In this document: positions 8,357-15,417 of the stretch, piece by piece
Layout: every line of letters starts with the position of its first letter
How positions within the stretch are numbered: the stretch's first letter is position 1
NCBI GenBank assembly: GCA_902462065.1
Contig: CABQAK010000024.1
Span: 1-34,527 of the forward strand
DNA length: 34,527 bases
Source of the DNA: an uncultured Collinsella sp.
GTDB lineage: Bacteria > Actinomycetota > Coriobacteriia > Coriobacteriales > Coriobacteriaceae
Direction of reading: 5' to 3'
Notes under the pieces: model-generated
Told to the model about the DNA's origin: nothing
Database searches by the model: none
What the model saw: only the letters and a program-made list of their open reading frames with translations
Program-made: the position numbers and the translations under genes

Positions 8357-8377
8357 CCGTAGCTACTCTGCGGGTGC
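8353..8377. other. small hairpin GCACCCG/CGGGTGC
   Basis: Seven-bp stem (8353-8359 with 8371-8377) at the edge of the duplicated segment. It is absent from the second copy, so it lies outside the duplicated unit. Function unknown. Confidence 0.4.
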
Positions 8378-8392
8378 GTGGCCTGATAGTAA

Positions 8393-8457
8393 GTTGCGGT
8401 GGAATAGTTTCTGTTTTATGGCTCTGCTATGCCAAACAGGAACTATTCCACCGCAAC
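8393..8457. repeat. GTTGCGGTG palindrome, copy A
   Basis: Arms of 24 bp (8393-8416 and 8434-8457) match as inverted repeats at 23 of 24 positions and share the outer GTTGCGGTGG with the copies at 9614 and 17424. The loop contains GGC...GCC that can extend the stem. A lone GTTGCGGTAGGG half-arm follows at about 8536. The rest of 8458-8642 shows no gene. Confidence 0.85.
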
Positions 8458-8642
8458 ATATTGAGAGGGTTCTTGGCTGTTGTGCGCACTGACATTTGTC
8501 ATGAAATGGCAGGCCATTAGGGGTTGCTACTGGTAGTTGCGGTAGGGTTGGGGCAGATTCTAACTAGAAATGGTGGTCGCTACCGGTTGTTTTCGGCATA
8601 CTCGCCTCATTCGATTACGGTCACCACATGAAAGGAACCACC

Positions 8643-9563
8643 ATGGACCTTGCGATGGCACAGCGTCTCGTCGATCGCCGCAAAGCTGCCGGTCTTTCTC
8701 AGGAGGCCCTTGCTGCCCAACTGGGCGTAAGTCGCCAGGCTGTCAGTAAATGGGAGCGCAGTGAGTCCTCACCCGATACCGATAACCTTATTGCGCTCGC
8801 CGCACTGTATGGCGTGTCGTTGGACGAGCTGTTGTATGGGGAAGCGGCTAGCGATGCCGACGACCTTGAGGACGGCAGTGCCGACACCGAGACAGCGGAT
8901 GTGGCTGACGAGGCTGAGGCTTCTACTGAGCACGCCGATTGCGGCGACAAACCACTTGTCGATATTTCCCTCGCGCGCGGCATCCACGTCATTGATCCCA
9001 ATAAAGGCGAGGAAGTCCATGTTGGCTGGAGCGGCATCCATGTGACCAACGACCGCAAGGGTGAAGAGGCGCACGTGGGGCCGGGCGGCGTACATATTGA
9101 CACGCTAGAGGACGACGGGCACAGCGTGCACACCAATGCCGATGGCACCGTGGTTATCGACGGCGAACAATTCTCCAGCTGGAAAGAGGCGCGCGACAAG
9201 CTCGACCATCATGGCAAGCATTTCCACACCAAGCTCGGTCGCGCGTGGAATAAGTTCCCCTTCCCCGTGCTTGTCGCCCTCGCCTATCTGGCGCTCGGCA
9301 TTATTTGCGGCGTGTGGACTACGGGACTTTTCCTCGTCTTTTTGATTCCCGTCTACTACGCGCTTGGCGATTTCATCGACCGACGTCATCTGTCAAAGCT
9401 TGTCGACGCCGTCTACCCGGCAGCTGCCATAACTTGGTTCCTCTACATGTGGCTCTGCCTGGGACAGCCCCATCCCGCATGGGTCATCCTCATCACGATT
9501 CCCATCGTAAAAGCGCTTATGCACTGGTGCCGCAAACAATGGAAGCAGCGCAAACAGGCCTAA
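8643..9563 (+). CDS. XRE-family helix-turn-helix regulator with C-terminal membrane domain
   Basis: Membrane-anchored putative transcription regulator, 306 residues from ATG at 8643. An upstream in-frame ATG at 8628 exists, but AAAGGA at 8631-8636 correctly places the start at 8643. Residues 8-62 form a canonical HTH_3 domain (AAGLSQEALAAQLGVSRQAV, SKWERSES). An acidic linker (67-104) follows. Three ~18-residue repeats (113-130, 131-148, 149-167) begin G-I/V-H-V/I; the first two share GEE-HVG, the third is degenerate. Then come a basic stretch (190-204) and four predicted TM segments (about 207-225, 227-245, 254-275, 279-297). This architecture suggests a regulator controlled at the membrane. 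The repeats look beta-rich; their function is unknown. Targets unknown; no operon partner. Confidence 0.85.
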   Translation: MDLAMAQRLVDRRKAAGLSQEALAAQLGVSRQAVSKWERSESSPDTDNLIALAALYGVSLDELLYGEAASDADDLEDGSADTETADVADEAEASTEHADCGDKPLVDISLARGIHVIDPNKGEEVHVGWSGIHVTNDRKGEEAHVGPGGVHIDTLEDDGHSVHTNADGTVVIDGEQFSSWKEARDKLDHHGKHFHTKLGRAWNKFPFPVLVALAYLALGIICGVWTTGLFLVFLIPVYYALGDFIDRRHLSKLVDAVYPAAAITWFLYMWLCLGQPHPAWVILITIPIVKALMHWCRKQWKQRKQA

Positions 9564-9613
9564 ACCGCCCTAACCCGCCAGCGCCACTCATCCGACACCG
9601 CCCGTCCCTTCCA

Positions 9614-9680
9614 AGTTGCGGTGATATAGGGACTGTTTTGAGGCTCCAAAGCGCCAAACAGTCCCTATATCACCGCAACT
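9614..9680. repeat. GTTGCGGTG palindrome, copy B
   Basis: Perfect 25-bp inverted arms (9614-9638 and 9656-9680) around a 17-base loop with GGC...GCC. It shares the outer GTTGCGGTGATATAG with copy C. The centre differs from copies A and C, and the change is mirrored in both arms. It sits just after the XRE gene and could also serve as its terminator. Confidence 0.9.
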
Positions 9681-9743
9681 AACAAACAATTGGCTCAGTT
9701 CCGGCACGGAGATAAGCATTGAGCTGACCGCGCGCCAAGAAAA

Positions 9744-9883
9744 GGGCCTATTTACTACGTTTAGCCCGAAGGGGCCGACCATACCCGCCTTTTTCGAAAA
9801 CTGGCAAGCTTTCTACCTGCGGTTTTATTTTTACAATCTTTGTCATGGTCGAGGGTGTGGTAGCAAACGTAGTAGATAGGTCC
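9744..9883. repeat. inverted-repeat element with CTACTACGTTT arms
   Basis: GGGCCTATTTACTACGTTT (9744-9762) and AAACGTAGTAGATAGGTCC (9865-9883) are imperfect inverted repeats, 17 of 19 positions matching, flanking 102 bp. No ORF or promoter was recognised. Together with the preceding palindrome it fills most of the gap 9564-10010. Confidence 0.6.
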
Positions 9884-10010
9884 ATTTTGTGGCAACGGAT
9901 CATTCAAGCTCAATCTCGAAGGCTGAAGAGAGCCTCTCATCCACGCCTGCGAGCGAAAATCAAATAGAATGAAAGGCAAATGGAAAGCCCGTTTGACGAG
10001 CGGAGAACAT

Positions 10011-10331
10011 ATGTGCGACGTAGCCGAAAGCGACTGGAAGCTGTTTAAGAAAATGCTTCCTCAATGGCAAGAACGTTATATGGAAAAGCTCATCGGCCGG
10101 TACGTTGAGATGCTGAACGGCGACAGCGAAGCGTCCAGTAGATTTTGGGCGCTAGAAGAGCGTATCAATAGGGATAAGCTGTCCTCAGGAGTGCTGGTGA
10201 ACGACCTTCGCCGCAGTACAATGCACCGTGAGATAGCCAATTTGCTTATCGACAGCGTGATTACCCTCGACGATCTTGACGGTTTTACCGAAGACATTAA
10301 AAGCTATGCGCAACACTGGACTGGCCAGTAA
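10011..10331 (+). CDS. conserved small cytosolic protein of unknown function
   Basis: A 106-residue soluble protein beginning MCDVAESDWKLFKKMLPQWQ. It is rich in charged and aromatic residues and looks all-helical. Similar small proteins with an MCDV-ESDWKLF start are widespread in Firmicutes and Actinobacteria and are often labelled multidrug transporter. No membrane segment is visible here, so that label is not supported. The start at 10011 is preferred over an upstream in-frame ATG at 9969 because GGAG at 10002-10005 precedes it and the family usually begins at MCDV. It is followed by a strong hairpin. No operon partner and no assignable function. Confidence 0.75.
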   Translation: MCDVAESDWKLFKKMLPQWQERYMEKLIGRYVEMLNGDSEASSRFWALEERINRDKLSSGVLVNDLRRSTMHREIANLLIDSVITLDDLDGFTEDIKSYAQHWTGQ

Positions 10332-10364
10332 GAGCACTGAACGACAGACATTCCCAGCAAAGCG

Positions 10365-10406
10365 GGGCAAACGCCGGGCCACCTAATGGTTGTCCGGCGT
10401 TTGCCC
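10365..10406 (+). terminator. perfect 13-bp hairpin after the small conserved gene
   Basis: GGGCAAACGCCGG (10365-10377) and CCGGCGTTTGCCC (10394-10406) are exact complements around a 16-base loop. There is no U-run on the plus strand. The right arm is also the flank that accompanies the CCTGCCAAAA repeats (GGGCAAACGCCG), so it may be part of that repeat rather than a dedicated terminator. Confidence 0.55.
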
Positions 10407-10410
10407 AGAT

Positions 10411-10450
10411 TAACCTGCCAAAGATGAACCTGTCCCTTTTTGGCGGGTTA
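10411..10450. repeat. CCTGCCAAAA palindromic repeat, copy 3 (inverted orientation)
   Basis: TAACCTGCCAAA (10411-10422) and TTTGGCGGGTTA (10439-10450) match at 11 of 12 positions around the core GAACCTGTCCC. It overlaps a further palindrome: GGGTTACTCGGCGCT (10445-10459) is exactly complementary to AGCGCCGAGTAACCC (10466-10480), the start of the second duplicated segment. Confidence 0.85.
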
Positions 10451-10453
10451 CTC

Positions 10454-10831
10454 GGCGCTTTTAAGAGCGCCGAGTAACCCGTTCTGGGATTCAAGCTGTA
10501 GCGAGCCACCGACGCGCCCATAGCCACTAAATTGCATAAACCGTCCTGCCGATTGCATATTTCGGCGGGGCGGTTGCTTTTTGCCTACGGGTAACCCAGG
10601 GGGCGGCGTGCAAATTCCGGAGAATTCGGCATCCCGGAGTCCGCGGGTGTGGGAGCGGGCGCACAAAAGCGCATTGAAAGCCTGACTTTGAGCTCCGGCG
10701 CCTCGAGGACCGCTCATTTTTTTTGCAGAATGCGGCCCGCGGCGCCTGTCTCTCGCCCAAAATCCAGTATGCAGGCACCCTCGGCTGCTGAATACTCCCA
10801 AAAATGCACGCCGCATCCTACCCCAGGCACT
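10454..10831. repeat. 378-bp duplicated segment, copy 2, with orphan permease tail
   Basis: Imperfect copy of 7981-8356 in the same orientation. Its first bases still encode GAFKSAE-stop, matching GALKSAE-stop of the upstream permease, but no permease gene precedes it. The terminator hairpin, the stem-loop arms (10603-10631 and 10786-10815) and the inner hairpin region are all present. Substitutions between copies do not preserve the stem pairing (left arm GAGAATTCGGCA versus GAGTATTCAGCA with the right arm unchanged), so it looks like decaying DNA repeat rather than a maintained RNA. Confidence 0.85.
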
Positions 10832-10874
10832 TGCAGCAAGAAGACGGATAGCCTCGGCTTCCCCAGTTACCGCA

Positions 10875-10995
10875 GGAGGCCCCAGGGCTTACCTCCCAAA
10901 TCTTTCCGCAGGACGGAAGGACCCCGCCGCGCGAAGCGCGCAGCGGGGTCCTGACATGTCCGAGGACGATTTGGGAGGTAAGCCCTGGGGCCTCC
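10875..10995. repeat. perfect 28-bp inverted repeat bracketing the pfkA terminator
   Basis: 10875-10902 and 10968-10995 are exact reverse complements over 28 bp, each carrying CCCCAGGGCTTACCTCCC or its complement. They enclose a second independent stem at 10919-10951. The whole can fold as a nested cruciform. It lies immediately downstream of the minus-strand pfkA stop. No ORF. Confidence 0.85.
10919..10951. terminator. strong G/C hairpin downstream of pfkA
   Basis: GGACCCCGC-CGCGCG pairs with GCGCGC-AGCGGGGTCC across an AA turn with one mismatch. It lies 68-100 bases past the pfkA stop on its strand. There is no long U-run in either direction; it is a likely transcription barrier by stem strength. 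Confidence 0.6.
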
Positions 10996-11018
10996 GATGG
11001 GAGCAGTTCCAGCCGGGG

Positions 11019-12098
11019 CTATTCGTCGCCGAAGCTGATGCCCAACGCCTTGGCCTCGCGCACCAGGTCGCTCTGGGGATCGACATACTTGAGCTTGCCG
11101 GCGACATCCTCGAGCGGCATGTGGCACATCTTGCCGTCACGCAGGGCAATCATGTAGCCAAACTCGCCGCGCAGGCATCCCAGTGCTGCCTCGACGCCGC
11201 ACTGGGTCGCAAAGATGCGGTCCTGAGCGTCGGGCTGACCGCCGCGCTGCGTGTGGCCGGGGATGGCGACGCGGGTCTCGCGACCGGTCTTGGCTTCGAT
11301 CTCCTTGGCGATGTCGTAGACAATCGACGGACTCGTGCGCTCGGCGAGCTTTTTCTTGTACTCCTTCTTGGACAGCGCCGCGTCCTCCTTGGAGATAGCG
11401 CCCTCGGCGACGGCTACGATCGTAAAGCGGCTGCCGGTTTCCATGCGATGCTCGATGGTCTTGATGACGTTATCCATGTCGTAGGGGATTTCGGGAATCA
11501 AGATGACATCCGCACCGCCCGCGACGCCGGCGTACAGCGGAATCCAGCCAACCTTGTGGCCCATGATCTCGATGACAAACACGCGGCCGTGGCTCGAGGC
11601 GGTAGTGTGGATGTCGTCGATACACTTGGTGGCGACGTCGATGGCGCTCGTAAAGCCAAACGTCAGCTCGGTGCCCCAAGTGTCGTTATCGATGGTCTTG
11701 GGCAGGGCGATAACGTTGAGACCCTCTTCGCGCAGGCGGTTGGCGGTCTTGGTGGAGCCGTTGCCGCCCAGCATAAACAGGCAATCGAGTTGCAGCTTAT
11801 GATAGGTGTGGACCATTGCCGGCACCTTCTCGACACCATCGGCCTCGGGGGTATCCAGACGCTTGAACGGTGTGCGGCTCGTGCCCAGGATGGTGCCGCC
11901 GCGGGTGAGGATACCGCTAAAATCGGCGGGCGTCATGACGCGGAACCTGCTGTAGATAAGGCCCTGGTAGCCGTCCTCAAAACCATAGATCTCGATAGGT
12001 TCTTCGCTATTGGTCATAAGCGTTTTGACGATGCCGCGCATGGTGGCGTTGAGTGCCTGGCAGTCGCCGCCACTGGTAAGAAGACCGATCCTGAGCAT
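11019..12098 (-). CDS. pfkA: 6-phosphofructokinase (ATP-dependent-type residues)
   Basis: Phosphorylates fructose 6-phosphate to the 1,6-bisphosphate, the committed glycolytic step; cytosolic, 359 residues. Visible motifs: the nucleotide loop LLTSGGDCQALNA (7-19), RGGTILGTSR (67-76), GGNGSTKTAN (111-120), catalytic PKTIDNDTWGT (133-143), MGHKVGW, and the sugar-phosphate site IPGHTQRGG. The phosphoryl-donor position is Gly114 (E. coli Gly104), favouring ATP, combined with Lys134 in PKTIDND, which in many homologues accompanies pyrophosphate use. This Gly/Lys combination, with GGNG, is typical of a known 'group III' subfamily that is mostly ATP-dependent. Single gene, flanked by hairpins on both sides. 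The donor should be assayed rather than assumed. Confidence 0.93.
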   Translation of the reverse strand: MLRIGLLTSGGDCQALNATMRGIVKTLMTNSEEPIEIYGFEDGYQGLIYSRFRVMTPADFSGILTRGGTILGTSRTPFKRLDTPEADGVEKVPAMVHTYHKLQLDCLFMLGGNGSTKTANRLREEGLNVIALPKTIDNDTWGTELTFGFTSAIDVATKCIDDIHTTASSHGRVFVIEIMGHKVGWIPLYAGVAGGADVILIPEIPYDMDNVIKTIEHRMETGSRFTIVAVAEGAISKEDAALSKKEYKKKLAERTSPSIVYDIAKEIEAKTGRETRVAIPGHTQRGGQPDAQDRIFATQCGVEAALGCLRGEFGYMIALRDGKMCHMPLEDVAGKLKYVDPQSDLVREAKALGISFGDE

Positions 12099-12136
12099 GA
12101 TGAATCCTTCCGGGCAAGTTATAACATGCGCATAAG

Positions 12137-12169
12137 TTTACCCCCGCACACTGTTGATACGGGGGTAAA
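12137..12169 (-). terminator. terminator of the Ntn-hydrolase gene
   Basis: TTTACCCCCG (12137-12146) pairs exactly with CGGGGGTAAA (12160-12169) around a 13-base loop. It is in the gap between the minus-strand hydrolase stop and the pfkA start, so it probably ends the hydrolase transcript. It could also influence pfkA expression. Confidence 0.65.
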
Positions 12170-12237
12170 ACGTGTTAGCTCAAGCGTATGGAAATGTAAG
12201 CAACGTCAGGGAACGTAAGGTCGACGGGCCTGGCTCC

Positions 12238-13323
12238 TTACAGTGCGAAGGCGTCGACGTCGCTCCAGTGGCGGCGCAGTGTAATAGCGGCGGCGGGCTC
12301 GGTATTGTCAAAGACGACCGACCATTGCGTATTGCTGGTGATGTCTTCCGGATTGGGCTCTTGCGCCGCAGCGCGAAGGGCCTTCCAAGCGACTGCCTCG
12401 TCCTGGGCACCGACATGGGCGTCAAGGACATCGGCGATTGCGACGGCGCGCTCTTTACCATGGCCCAGCTCGTCATTCTTTTGGTTGGGCAGCACTTCGT
12501 CGCCATAGCAAGCGTAGAAGTTCGTAACCTGGCGTACAGGAGTCGCTTTGAAAGCACGGTTCGGATCGCGCGGATCCCACTCTACTACGCGCGCGTCACC
12601 GGCGGCGTCGTTGATAAAGAAGTGGTAATCGCGTCCTGCCATGGCGTGCATGTCGTAGGCGGAAAGCAGGTCGACAGCTTCTTGCGTGGTGGCGGCACGG
12701 TCGAGCACCAGACGGATGGCGAGCGAGGTATTGATGACGGGGCGTTGCGTGTCCTGGTCACAGGGCTTGGAATCCAGAGTGAGTACGGCAATGGACACGC
12801 CGCATTCGTTAACACCGTCGAGCTGGGCAAACGGGCCCATGAGTGCGGCGGCGCGTCCGCCGACGGAGTCAAACGGAGTGTTATCGCCCAGGTTGTTAAG
12901 GGCAGCAAACCCGATGGAGGCATAGCCGTTGCGTGGGTGATTGCGCACCAGCAGCGCCGAGGTGTCGTCCTTAAAGTCGTAATTGCGACCGGTGCGCACG
13001 CGGCCTTCGGCATCTACGGCGACAAAAGCGCTGCAGGCAAACTGGGGCGCCTGGACATGTACCGGCACACCGGGCAGCACCTGCGCCACCACGGCATCGA
13101 TGTAGGCCTGGTCGTCGCGCACGCCAGCGGCGATGATGCGATCAAGATCGTAGTCGTAGGCGATGTCGATTGCGTACAGGTCATAGCCATCCGCGTAGCC
13201 GGTCAAGCGTTTGAGCGACGCGGCGGACTTGATTTGCTTGTGATAAACGATACCGGTGGCAGCGGCAAGGCCGACGGCGACTCCCGCGACACCGCAGGCG
13301 ATGGCAATGTTACGTGGCTTCAT
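12238..13323 (-). CDS. membrane-anchored linear-amide C-N hydrolase (choloylglycine/acyltransferase-like Ntn-hydrolase)
   Basis: A 361-residue protein with an N-terminal hydrophobic segment (about 6-26, basic before it), likely a membrane anchor or uncleaved signal, then an Ntn-hydrolase domain. The nucleophile is probably Cys97 in FACSAFVAVD, followed by GRVRTGRNYDF (107-117), which supplies the Arg/Asn/Asp environment found in peptidase C45 (isopenicillin N acyltransferase-like) and bile-salt-hydrolase relatives. NECGVSIAV and the C-terminal NTQWSVVFDNTE are also typical. The nucleophile is internal, so activity would need autoproteolysis before Cys97 as in the acyltransferases. The substrate is unknown. 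In a gut organism a bile salt or N-acyl amine is possible, but the match is to the broad superfamily only. Divergent from the M18 aminopeptidase. Confidence 0.82.
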   Translation of the reverse strand: MKPRNIAIACGVAGVAVGLAAATGIVYHKQIKSAASLKRLTGYADGYDLYAIDIAYDYDLDRIIAAGVRDDQAYIDAVVAQVLPGVPVHVQAPQFACSAFVAVDAEGRVRTGRNYDFKDDTSALLVRNHPRNGYASIGFAALNNLGDNTPFDSVGGRAAALMGPFAQLDGVNECGVSIAVLTLDSKPCDQDTQRPVINTSLAIRLVLDRAATTQEAVDLLSAYDMHAMAGRDYHFFINDAAGDARVVEWDPRDPNRAFKATPVRQVTNFYACYGDEVLPNQKNDELGHGKERAVAIADVLDAHVGAQDEAVAWKALRAAAQEPNPEDITSNTQWSVVFDNTEPAAAITLRRHWSDVDAFAL

Positions 13324-13484
13324 GACGGCTCCTCTCGTTCTGTTAGCGTAATTGTCGCAAAAGAAGCGTGGGCATGATGGCTCAACTTGGTGAGCGGCGC
13401 GGGATTAAACATGGAATGAAAGGCGCGGCGCTGGCGTGGCGGGGTATGCTGGAGGGGACCATCAACCCAGCGAAAGGGGAGAGC

Positions 13485-14870
13485 ATGACGGATCAGGAAA
13501 CGCCCGAGCGCGTGCACGTGACGGCCGACGATATCGAGGCCGCCAACGACCTTATCGACTTCATCGAGGCATGCCCCAGCATGTTCCATACGGCGGCGAC
13601 CATTATGGCCGAGCTCGACGAGGCGGGCTTTACCTACCTGCCCGAGAATGCGGCGTGGGACATCGAGCCGGGCGGGCGTTATTACACGCAGCGCAACACC
13701 TCGAGCGTTGTTGCCTTTAAGGTGGGCGAGGACCTGGCCGCGACGTGGGGCGAGGACGGCGTTGCCGGCGACTACCATTTTCAGCTGACGGCGTCGCACA
13801 GCGACTCGCCGACGTTTAAGGTTAAGGCCGTGCCCGAGCTCGACGGCGCGGGCGAGACGCTGCGCCTGAACACCGAGGCCTACGGCGGCATGATCGACTA
13901 CACCTGGTTCGACCGTCCGTTGGCACTCGCGGGCCGCGTGCTGGTACGCGAGGGCGACCGTATTGAGAGCCGCCTGCTTGCCACCGAGCGCGAGGTCGCT
14001 ATTATCCCGAGCCTTGCCATCCACATGAACCGCGGCGTTAACGAGGGCTTTGCGCCTAATCGTGCTGTCGACCTGTGCCCGCTCATCAGCGCCGGTGACC
14101 TTAAGCAGGGCGACTTTGATGCTCTGATCGCCGACGAGCTGGACGTTGAGCCCGAGCAGATCCTGGGTCGCGACCTGTTCCTGGTCAATCGTCAGGATGC
14201 GCGCATTTGGGGCTGGGCCGACGAGTTTATCTCGACGCCCAAGCTTGACGACCTGGCCTGCGCCTACACCTCGCTGCAGGCATTTTTGGGTGCCGAGAAC
14301 GCGCACGACGTCTCGGTCTTTTGTTGCTTCGATAACGAGGAGGTTGGCTCCGAGACCAAGCAAGGCGCCATGTCGACGTTCTTGGCCGACGCGCTGCGCC
14401 GCATTAACGGATCGCTGGGCTTTGACGACGAGTCGTACCATCGCGCCCTTGCCGCATCGATGCTTGTGAGCTGCGACAACGCGCATGCCGTGCACCCCAA
14501 CCACGCTGAGAAGTGCGACGCCCGCAATCAGGTTGTGCTCAACGGCGGCATCGTCATCAAGGAAGCCGCCAACCAGCACTACTGCACCGATGCCTTTAGC
14601 CGCGCGGTGTTCCAGGCCATCTGCGATGACGCCGACGTGCCAACGCAGGCTTTCGCCAACAAGAGCGACATGGCCGGCGGTTCCACCCTGGGCAACCTGT
14701 CGAATATGCAGGCGAGCATGCATGCCGTGGACGTGGGCCTGCCGCAGCTGGCCATGCACTCGAGCTACGAGACCGGCGGCGTACGCGACGTGATGTACGC
14801 CATCCGCGCCCTCACCGCCTTCTACGAGCGAAACCTAACCATCAACGGCGCCGAAAGCGTGGAACTCTAA
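13485..14870 (+). CDS. M18-family aminopeptidase (aspartyl aminopeptidase-like)
   Basis: Cytosolic dinuclear-zinc aminopeptidase of 461 residues that trims N-terminal residues from peptides. ATG at 13485 is preferred because AAAGGGGA at 13473-13480 is correctly spaced; the frame stays open upstream to GTG 13368 but has no ribosome site there. M18 signatures: TASHSDSPTFKVK with metal ligand His105 and catalytic Asp107, FCCFDNEEVGSETKQGA with Glu285/Glu286, SCDNAHAVHPNH with Asp331, and LAMHSSYET with His425. Length and motif order match bacterial ApeB-type enzymes. Substrate preference (Asp/Glu or neutral) cannot be read from sequence. A small ORF begins directly at its stop. Confidence 0.93.
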   Translation: MTDQETPERVHVTADDIEAANDLIDFIEACPSMFHTAATIMAELDEAGFTYLPENAAWDIEPGGRYYTQRNTSSVVAFKVGEDLAATWGEDGVAGDYHFQLTASHSDSPTFKVKAVPELDGAGETLRLNTEAYGGMIDYTWFDRPLALAGRVLVREGDRIESRLLATEREVAIIPSLAIHMNRGVNEGFAPNRAVDLCPLISAGDLKQGDFDALIADELDVEPEQILGRDLFLVNRQDARIWGWADEFISTPKLDDLACAYTSLQAFLGAENAHDVSVFCCFDNEEVGSETKQGAMSTFLADALRRINGSLGFDDESYHRALAASMLVSCDNAHAVHPNHAEKCDARNQVVLNGGIVIKEAANQHYCTDAFSRAVFQAICDDADVPTQAFANKSDMAGGSTLGNLSNMQASMHAVDVGLPQLAMHSSYETGGVRDVMYAIRALTAFYERNLTINGAESVEL

Positions 14871-15053
14871 ATGCGAGCCGAAGAAATGAAGGCCGAGCGT
14901 GGGGCTCAGCTTATTGATCGGGGTTTACAGCTGTTCGTCGCCGCTTGCCATGAGTCAGGGGTCGACGTTTCCAAGGCGCGACCAACGAGTGCTGAAGAAC
15001 TCAAGCGTAACGCCTATTCGGACCGCTATGACGAGGAGACGGACTGGCTCTAA
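14871..15053 (+). CDS. small hypothetical protein
   Basis: A 60-residue frame whose ATG directly follows the aminopeptidase TAA, a spacing consistent with translational coupling. An alternative ATG is at 14886. The product is charged, probably helical in the first half (QLIDRGLQLFVAACHE) and acidic at the end (DRYDEETDWL). No known family was recognised. Codon use is less G/C-biased at third positions than its neighbour. It could be a genuine small protein or a chance frame. Confidence 0.4.
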   Translation: MRAEEMKAERGAQLIDRGLQLFVAACHESGVDVSKARPTSAEELKRNAYSDRYDEETDWL

Positions 15054-15159
15054 TAAGCGAAGTGTCGAAAACGCTAGATGTATGTTTGATATCACTTTGG
15101 CGAGAGTGTCGCAGACAGAACTACCGGTATGGCGCAAGCCAACCTGACCCCATTGCACC

Positions 15160-15200
15160 AAACCTACCAAAAAGGGACAGGTTCATTTTGGCAGGTTTTA
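15160..15200. repeat. CCTGCCAAAA palindromic repeat, copy 4
   Basis: AAACCTACCAAAA (15160-15172) with TTTTGGCAGGTTT (15186-15198) around AGGGACAGGTTCA. The flank ATCTGGGCAAATGCCG is shared with copies 1 and 3. It lies in the 364-bp gap 15054-15417, which otherwise holds two terminator hairpins and no gene. Confidence 0.85.
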
Positions 15201-15302
15201 TCTGGGCAAATGCCGCAATGCCAACAGCTGGACAGAATTGTTAAGACACCGCAGGTTGAGCAAACGTCAGCGAGCGACGTCCAGAGCGAACAAGTTGGCA
15301 TG

Positions 15303-15344
15303 AAAAAGGCAAGGCATAGACCTTCTGGTCATGCCATGCCTTTT
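15303..15344. terminator. bidirectional terminator between convergent genes
   Basis: AAAAGGCAAGGCATAGACC pairs with GGTCATGCCATGCCTTTT with one mismatch and one bulge around a TTCT loop. It has an A-run before and a T-run after, so it can act on both strands. Confidence 0.8.
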
Positions 15345-15386
15345 GAATGACAAATTGCCGCTCTGGCGGGCTCGCAGCGTCGAGGG

Positions 15387-15414
15387 GTTCCGGCTTTTGG
15401 TAAAACGCCGGAAC
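15387..15414 (-). terminator. hairpin just after the 2-hydroxyacid dehydrogenase stop
   Basis: GTTCCGGC (15387-15394) pairs with GCCGGAAC (15407-15414), and TTT with AAA inside. It begins four bases past the minus-strand stop codon. It lacks a U-run; the stronger terminator at 15303 follows. Confidence 0.55.
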
Positions 15415-15417
15415 AAT

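Noticed and set aside
8256..8492. 78-codon frame over the duplicated segment and palindrome A
   Set aside because: It runs through hairpin arms of two repeats, with no ribosome site.
10011..10331. multidrug transporter, the label often given to this small family
   Set aside because: The 106-residue product has no hydrophobic segment long enough to cross a membrane.
10956..12218. 420-codon plus-strand open frame opposite pfkA
   Set aside because: Antisense shadow of a well-supported phosphofructokinase; high G/C keeps the opposite frame open. No domain.
12172..13377. 401-codon plus-strand open frame opposite the Ntn-hydrolase
   Set aside because: Antisense shadow; the minus-strand frame has conserved catalytic motifs.
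13320..14759. 479-codon minus-strand open frame opposite the M18 aminopeptidase
   Set aside because: Antisense shadow with no recognisable protein features, while the plus strand has all metal ligands.
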